Source: Mucilaginibacter saanensis (lineage in GTDB: Bacteria > Bacteroidota > Bacteroidia > Sphingobacteriales > Sphingobacteriaceae). From it: DNA of 64,000 nucleotides. The DNA is taken from assembly GCF_014200575.1 (NCBI RefSeq), contig NZ_JACHBZ010000023.1, forward strand, positions 4,686 through 68,685, written 5' to 3'. Under the pieces are notes generated by a model. It did no database searches, had not been told where the DNA came from, and saw nothing but the letters and a program-made list of their open reading frames with translations. Of the stretch, positions 59,062 to 64,000 are shown one piece after another. The translations under genes and the position numbers were made by a program. Numbering within the stretch: position 1 is the stretch's first letter; every line of letters begins with the position of its first letter.

Positions 59062-61437
59062 ATGATCAGGAATTATTTAAAAATAGCATGGCGTAATCTT
59101 ATCAGGAATAAGACACACACTTTTATTAATATAGCCGGGCTTTCGGTAGGTTTGGTTTGCAGCCTGCTTATTTTGTTGTGGGTGCAAAACGAGCTGAGTA
59201 CGGATGCGTTTTTCAAAAACAGTTCCCGTTTATATTCAGTATATGAGCGGCAGTATTATGATCATAAAGTTTTTGGATCCTATGACACGCCCGGTATTAC
59301 TGCCGATGAAATGAAAAAAACATTGCCCGAAGTTGAACATGCAGTTAATTTAGGGTTTGGTCAAAACAATACGTTTCAGGTTGGCGATAGGATCCTGAAA
59401 CAGGAAGGTACATCGGCAGGGCCTGATTATTTTAGCGTGTTTAGTTTCAGGCTATTGCAGGGTAGTGCCCGGTCGGCATTAAGCTCACCTGTAAGTTTAG
59501 CTATTTCTCATAAAATGGCCAATGTGTTTTTCGGCAGTCCGGAAGGGGCTATCGGTAAAACCATAAGGTATGAAAACAGAAAGAATTTTACGATAACTGC
59601 CGTATTTGAGGATCTTCCCAAAAACTCGTCGCAAAAGTTTGATTACCTGGTTAACTGGTATAATTTTTTAGATGAGAATAGCTGGGCCAGGCAATGGGGT
59701 AATCAAGGGCCGCCTACCTATATTATGTTGCGGGCCGATGCTGATCCGGCAAAGTTTGAAAAAAAGATCTCCCACTTTTTAGATACTTACAGTAATGTAA
59801 ACCGTAAAACGGCCACTTTTATTATTGATCTGGGTATTATACGTTTTGATCAAAGATACCTGCATGGCAATTTTGAAGGTGGCAAGTTTTCAGGTGGACG
59901 TATAGAATATGTGCGCCTTTTTAGCATTGTGGCCATATTTATTTTATTGATAGCCTGCATCAATTTCATGAATTTAACAACGGCGCGTTCCGTTAAGCGT
60001 GCCCGGGAAATAGGTGTACGCAAAGTGGTTGGAGCATTACGCTCGTCATTAATTCAGCAGTTTATCAGTGAGTCGTTACTGGTTACTTCTATAGCAGTTA
60101 TCATTGCGTTGCTATTACTGGTTTTATTGTTGCCACTATTTAATCAGGTTACACAAAAGGAAATCAGTCTGCCTTTTAACCAGTTATCATTCTGGTTAAA
60201 ACTGGTCGGTATCACCTTAATAACCGGGTTGGTATCGGGTAGTTATCCTGCTTTATTCTTATCGTCATTTAACCCGGTTAAGGTGCTAAAAGGGGCTACT
60301 AAAGTAAATTCAGGGTCGGCAATATTTCGTAAGGGGTTGGTTGTTTTTCAGTTTGTACTGTCGGTAGTGCTTATTACCGGTACCATAATCATTTCGCGGC
60401 AAATGAATTATATTCAATCAAAAAACCTGGGTTATGATCGCGAAAACCTTATCTACGTTCCGTTAGAAGGGGAACTACTATCTAAATATGATATTTTGAA
60501 AGGCGAAGCCTTACGCATGTCGGGGATACAATCTGTTAGCAAAATCAGTAAATCACCAACAAATTTCCCCAGTAGTACCGGCGCGGTGGAGTGGCCAGGC
60601 AGAGATGAAAATGTGACCATTCAGTTTACCCAGGTTTCTGTAGGATATGATTTTGTGAATACGATGAAGCTGAAAGTATTGTCAGGGCGCGATTTTTCAA
60701 AGGACTACCCTACCGACTCTGTGGGCTACCTGATCAATGAGGCGGCATTAAAAAGAATAGGGTATAAAAACCCAATAGGGCAACCACTTACCTTATTTGG
60801 TAAGCCGGGCAAAATTATTGGCTTGCTGAAGGATTTTCATTTTAATTCATTGCATGAACAAATAAAGCCGTTGATCATAAATGCCGGCGAAAGAACAGAA
60901 TTTGGCTATATGCTTATCCGGACGCAACCGGGTAAAACCCGTGAGGCTTTGGCCAGCATGGAGCATTTATGTAAGCAAATCAATCCGTCTTTTCCGTTTA
61001 CTTACAATTTTTCAGACGAAGAGTACCAGAAACTCTATCAAAATGAACAAACCATTGGCAAGCTATCCAACGGGTTTGCATTTCTGGCTGTTTTTATATC
61101 ATGCCTTGGGTTGCTGGGCCTGGCCATGTTTACCGCCGAGCAGCGCGTTAAGGAAATGGGTATCCGAAAGGTACTGGGTGCCAATGTACGGTCGCTTTTT
61201 GCCTTGCTGTCATCAGAGTTTTTGATGCTGGTGGTAATTGCCTTATTCATCGCATCGCCAATAGCGTGGTATGCTGCAGATAAATGGCTGCAAAGCTTTG
61301 CCTACCGTGCCCCCGTACAGTGGTGGATGTTTGCATTGTCGGGTGCGCTCATCTTGCTTATAGCTATGGCAACTGTAAGTTTCCAGGCGGCTAAAGCGGC
61401 ATTAATAAATCCGATAAAGAGTTTAAGGAGTGAGTAG
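59062..61437 (+). CDS. FtsX/MacB-type ABC transporter permease (3 of 4)
   Basis: The 791-residue protein is a paralogue of permease 2 over its full length. Residues 3-45 are almost the same (NYLKIAWRNLIRNKTHTFIN onward), and the first FtsX bundle shares ILLIACINFMNLTTARSVKR and AREIGVRKVVGA. The periplasmic domains differ most, for example in the segment after NYIQSKNLGYDREN, suggesting selection on the exposed part. It follows permease 2 by 54 bases. Confidence 0.85.
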   Translation: MIRNYLKIAWRNLIRNKTHTFINIAGLSVGLVCSLLILLWVQNELSTDAFFKNSSRLYSVYERQYYDHKVFGSYDTPGITADEMKKTLPEVEHAVNLGFGQNNTFQVGDRILKQEGTSAGPDYFSVFSFRLLQGSARSALSSPVSLAISHKMANVFFGSPEGAIGKTIRYENRKNFTITAVFEDLPKNSSQKFDYLVNWYNFLDENSWARQWGNQGPPTYIMLRADADPAKFEKKISHFLDTYSNVNRKTATFIIDLGIIRFDQRYLHGNFEGGKFSGGRIEYVRLFSIVAIFILLIACINFMNLTTARSVKRAREIGVRKVVGALRSSLIQQFISESLLVTSIAVIIALLLLVLLLPLFNQVTQKEISLPFNQLSFWLKLVGITLITGLVSGSYPALFLSSFNPVKVLKGATKVNSGSAIFRKGLVVFQFVLSVVLITGTIIISRQMNYIQSKNLGYDRENLIYVPLEGELLSKYDILKGEALRMSGIQSVSKISKSPTNFPSSTGAVEWPGRDENVTIQFTQVSVGYDFVNTMKLKVLSGRDFSKDYPTDSVGYLINEAALKRIGYKNPIGQPLTLFGKPGKIIGLLKDFHFNSLHEQIKPLIINAGERTEFGYMLIRTQPGKTREALASMEHLCKQINPSFPFTYNFSDEEYQKLYQNEQTIGKLSNGFAFLAVFISCLGLLGLAMFTAEQRVKEMGIRKVLGANVRSLFALLSSEFLMLVVIALFIASPIAWYAADKWLQSFAYRAPVQWWMFALSGALILLIAMATVSFQAAKAALINPIKSLRSE

Positions 61438-61502
61438 ATAAGTCTAATTAAGGCTGAACGTAAAGTCATAATACATTACAGATAACTTAAAACTTACAAG
61501 TG

Positions 61503-63863
61503 ATGATCAGGAACTATATAAAAATCGCATGGCGCAATCTGGTTAAAAACAAGACGCACTCGGCCATAAATATTGTGGGGTTATCTGTGGGTATGGCTAT
61601 AGCCATGCTTATTGGTCTTTGGATATGGGACGAACTGTCATTTGATAAGTATCATCAAAGTTATGAGCGCGTGGGTCAGGTGATGGTTACCCAAACCGCC
61701 AATGGCGAAACGGGAACCTATCCTTCAATTGTAGTGCCCCTTAGTAACGAGCTACGGACTAAATACGCAGGAGATTTTAAACTGACGGCCCTCACCTGGG
61801 AAAGTGCCCACATACTGGCTGTTGGCGATAAAAAGATATCACAAAATGGGATGTGGGCCGAGTCCGACTTGCCGGCTATACTTTCGCTGGTGATGGTAAA
61901 GGGTAACTATACAGGTTTTAATGATCCGTCGTCCATGGTGATATCCCAATCTGTTGCCAGGGCTTTGTTCGGTAATGCTGATCCGGTAAACAAAGTGGTA
62001 CTCATTGATAATAAAACCAATATGAAGGTAGCTGGTGTGTATCAGGACTTGCCTCATAATACCACCTTTTATGCAATAAAATTTATGATGCCCTGGAACA
62101 ATCCGGCAAACTGGTGGAAAACACAGTCAGCTGCATGGGATAATCATGGCGCCCATTTATTTGTGCTGATGAACGCCCATGCCGATTTTGACAAGGTATC
62201 TGCTAAAATAAAAGGTATAACCAGGCCCCATTTTAAAATGCTTGATGAAAGTTTGCTGGTACACCCCATGTCCAAATGGCATTTATACAGTGAATTTAAA
62301 AACGGAGCTTCGGTAGGTGGTCGCATACAGTTTGTTTGGCTGTTTGGTACCATTGGCTTATTTGTATTGTTGCTGGCCTGTATCAATTTCATGAACCTGA
62401 GTACTGCAAAAAGCGAAAAAAGAGCCAGGGAGGTGGGCATTCGTAAGGCAATTGGATCGGTACGTAAACAGCTTATCGGGCAGTTTCTGAGCGAATCATT
62501 ACTGGTGGTAATGTTGTCGTTACTAATAACCATTTTATTGGTTGTACTCACAATTCCTTATTTTAATCACATAGCTGATAAAGAGGTGGCTTTGCCTTGG
62601 AGCAACCCCCTGTTTTGGTTGCTTACTTTAAGCTTTACCCTTTTTACCGGGCTTGTTTCCGGTAGTTATCCTGCATTTTATCTATCTGGCTTTAACCCGG
62701 TGAAAGTTTTAAAAGGCACATTCAGGGTAGGCCGGTTTGCATCGGTACCACGTAAAGTATTGGTTGTGTTGCAGTTTACGGTATCTATTATCTTAATTAT
62801 CGGTACTGTTGTTGTTTTAAGGCAAATAAGATTTGCAAAGAACCGACCGGTTGGCTATAGCCGCGCAGGTTTGATTACCCTGGAGATGAATACTCCTGAA
62901 ATTTACGGGCATTATGAGGCCTTGCGCAATGACCTGATACAAACCGGAGCGGTTGAGAATATGGCCGAATCAAATAGCACAACAACACAGGTATGGTCAA
63001 ATAACTCAGGTTTTAACTGGAATGGAAAGCCTGCGGACTTTGATCCAACCTTTGGCACCATAGCCGTAACCTATGATTTTGGCAAAACAGTGGGTTGGAA
63101 AATAGTGGCCGGACGCGATTTTTCAAGGAGCTTCCCTACTGATACCGGAGCATTTATACTTAACGAAACGGCCCTGAAAATGAGTGGAATTAAAAACCCC
63201 ATCGGAAAAATAATGCATTGGTCCGGCAAAGATCATGTGATTACCGGTATTGTAAAGGATATGGTGATGGAGTCGCCCTATAACAAAACGGTGGGAACAG
63301 TTTTTTTAATGAACCCTGGTTGGGTTAATTTTATGACCGTGCGTATAAAACCAACCATGCCCATACATGATGCCTTGAGCAAAATTGAACCTGTGTTTAA
63401 AAAGTATAATCCGGGCAGCCCGTTTGAATATAAATTTAATGATGACGAATATGCCCGCAAGTTTTCTGACGAGGAAAGGATAGGTAATCTGGCTTCCGTA
63501 TTTGCTGTGCTTGCTATTTTTATCTCCTGCCTGGGGCTGTTTGGTTTGGCATCGTTTGTAGCGGAGCAACGCACCAAGGAGATTGGCGTACGTAAAGTAC
63601 TGGGGGCATCGGTTGCTAACTTATGGCGTCTGCTATCCACAGAATTTGTGATGCTGGTTGCCATATCGTTGCTGGTTTCTGTTCCGCTGGCTTATTATTT
63701 TATGGAACGCTGGCTGCAGGCCTACCAGTATAGGGCTGTTATTTCCTGGTGGATATTTGTGTTTGCCGGGGCTGGTGCTATTACCATTACGCTGATAACC
63801 GTAAGCTTTCAGGCAATAAAAGCCGCGCTTGCCAATCCGGTAAAAAGTTTAAGGAGCGAGTAA
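61503..63863 (+). CDS. FtsX/MacB-type ABC transporter permease (4 of 4)
   Basis: ATG 61503 (MIRNYIKIAWRNL) is chosen over GTG 61500. The 786-residue protein has the same plan, with RAREVGIRKAIGS and RTKEIGVRKVLGAS as the two FtsX signatures. It is more distant from 2 and 3 than they are from each other; its periplasmic domains carry NTPEIYGHYEALRNDL and PTMPIHDALSKIEPVF. It closes the operon, with a strong terminator just after the stop. Confidence 0.85.
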   Translation: MIRNYIKIAWRNLVKNKTHSAINIVGLSVGMAIAMLIGLWIWDELSFDKYHQSYERVGQVMVTQTANGETGTYPSIVVPLSNELRTKYAGDFKLTALTWESAHILAVGDKKISQNGMWAESDLPAILSLVMVKGNYTGFNDPSSMVISQSVARALFGNADPVNKVVLIDNKTNMKVAGVYQDLPHNTTFYAIKFMMPWNNPANWWKTQSAAWDNHGAHLFVLMNAHADFDKVSAKIKGITRPHFKMLDESLLVHPMSKWHLYSEFKNGASVGGRIQFVWLFGTIGLFVLLLACINFMNLSTAKSEKRAREVGIRKAIGSVRKQLIGQFLSESLLVVMLSLLITILLVVLTIPYFNHIADKEVALPWSNPLFWLLTLSFTLFTGLVSGSYPAFYLSGFNPVKVLKGTFRVGRFASVPRKVLVVLQFTVSIILIIGTVVVLRQIRFAKNRPVGYSRAGLITLEMNTPEIYGHYEALRNDLIQTGAVENMAESNSTTTQVWSNNSGFNWNGKPADFDPTFGTIAVTYDFGKTVGWKIVAGRDFSRSFPTDTGAFILNETALKMSGIKNPIGKIMHWSGKDHVITGIVKDMVMESPYNKTVGTVFLMNPGWVNFMTVRIKPTMPIHDALSKIEPVFKKYNPGSPFEYKFNDDEYARKFSDEERIGNLASVFAVLAIFISCLGLFGLASFVAEQRTKEIGVRKVLGASVANLWRLLSTEFVMLVAISLLVSVPLAYYFMERWLQAYQYRAVISWWIFVFAGAGAITITLITVSFQAIKAALANPVKSLRSE

Positions 63864-63871
63864 CGATCCTT

Positions 63872-63908
63872 AAACAACAAAAGCGGGCAAAGCCCGCTTT
63901 TGTTGTTT
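63872..63908 (+). terminator. Terminator of the permease operon
   Basis: A perfect 17-bp stem (AACAACAAAAGCGGGC and complement, plus one pair) with a 3-base loop. T-rich on the 3' side. Its last bases merge into the heptamer array. Confidence 0.88.
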
Positions 63909-64000
63909 AGCCTTTAGCCTTTAGCCTTTAGCCTTTAGCCTTTAGCCTTTAGCCTTTAGCCTTTAGCCTTTAGCCTTTAGCCTTTAGCCTTTAGCCTTTA
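63906..64000. repeat. Heptanucleotide tandem repeat (TTTAGCC)n
   Basis: TTTAGCC is repeated without a mismatch for 95 bases, about 13.6 copies, and runs off the window end. There are no spacers, so it is not a CRISPR array. Because the unit is 7 bases, it could change in length by slippage. Confidence 0.95.

Noticed and set aside
63906..64000. CRISPR array
   Set aside because: The units are 7 bases with no spacers; it is a simple tandem repeat.

Overview
The window reads as chromosomal DNA from a Bacteroidota bacterium, most likely Sphingobacteriaceae (Mucilaginibacter/Pedobacter-like). Support comes from a gliding-motility lipoprotein (GldD), an alpha/beta-fused 2-oxoacid dehydrogenase E1, a full Bat (aerotolerance) operon, DUF3127, DUF4197 and DUF4198 proteins, TonB/SusC-type domain fusions, arrays of large FtsX-type permeases, TAnnTTTG promoter boxes and a general lack of Shine-Dalgarno sequences. 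The genus is an inference. No phage, insertion sequence, CRISPR array, rRNA or tRNA was seen.

Layout. 1-7.6 kb: end of a TPR protein, a ComA-like phosphosulfolactate synthase, a small zinc-ribbon gene with LytTR-like direct repeats upstream, aroE overlapping gldD, the fused E1 gene, and two secreted proteins. 7.9-16.3 kb: moxR, DUF58, a BatD-like membrane protein, batA, batB, batC, batD and batE in one direction, tightly packed after the second gene. 16.3-25 kb: a PfkB kinase, an HMA/MauE-like membrane protein next to an HMA-AraC regulator, an ECF sigma factor overlapping a TonB/SusC-like fusion protein, a DUF4197 lipoprotein, and a phosphate module (PiT transporter, DUF47 protein, histidine kinase). 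25-29.6 kb: methyltransferase, FAD oxidoreductase and type III polyketide synthase in an operon, followed by a YceI lipid-binding protein and a divergent UbiA prenyltransferase. This is a candidate pathway for a prenylated or alkylated phenolic lipid and is the best candidate for new biology here.

30-45.3 kb: porin, HD hydrolase, XRE regulator, small TonB-like protein, THUMP rRNA methyltransferase, DUF3127 protein with an SSB-like acidic tail, a RprXY-like two-component system, a beta-CASP nuclease, BlaI with an M56-TonB-plug fusion, a 45-residue basic protein, an SPW-type membrane protein, a PAS protein, a BamA/TamA-like barrel and an AT-rich orphan gene. 45.4-51 kb: rplM-rpsI-rpsB-tsf, nagA, pyrH and a lipocalin. 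51-64 kb: an M1 aminopeptidase, then an operon of a small anti-sigma-like protein and four FtsX/MacB-type permeases, two of them clearly recent duplicates. The window ends in a perfect heptanucleotide tandem repeat.

Intergenic DNA is rich in small inverted-repeat elements of several families, some present more than once. All function calls rest on reading the translated sequence and recalled family motifs; no searches were run.
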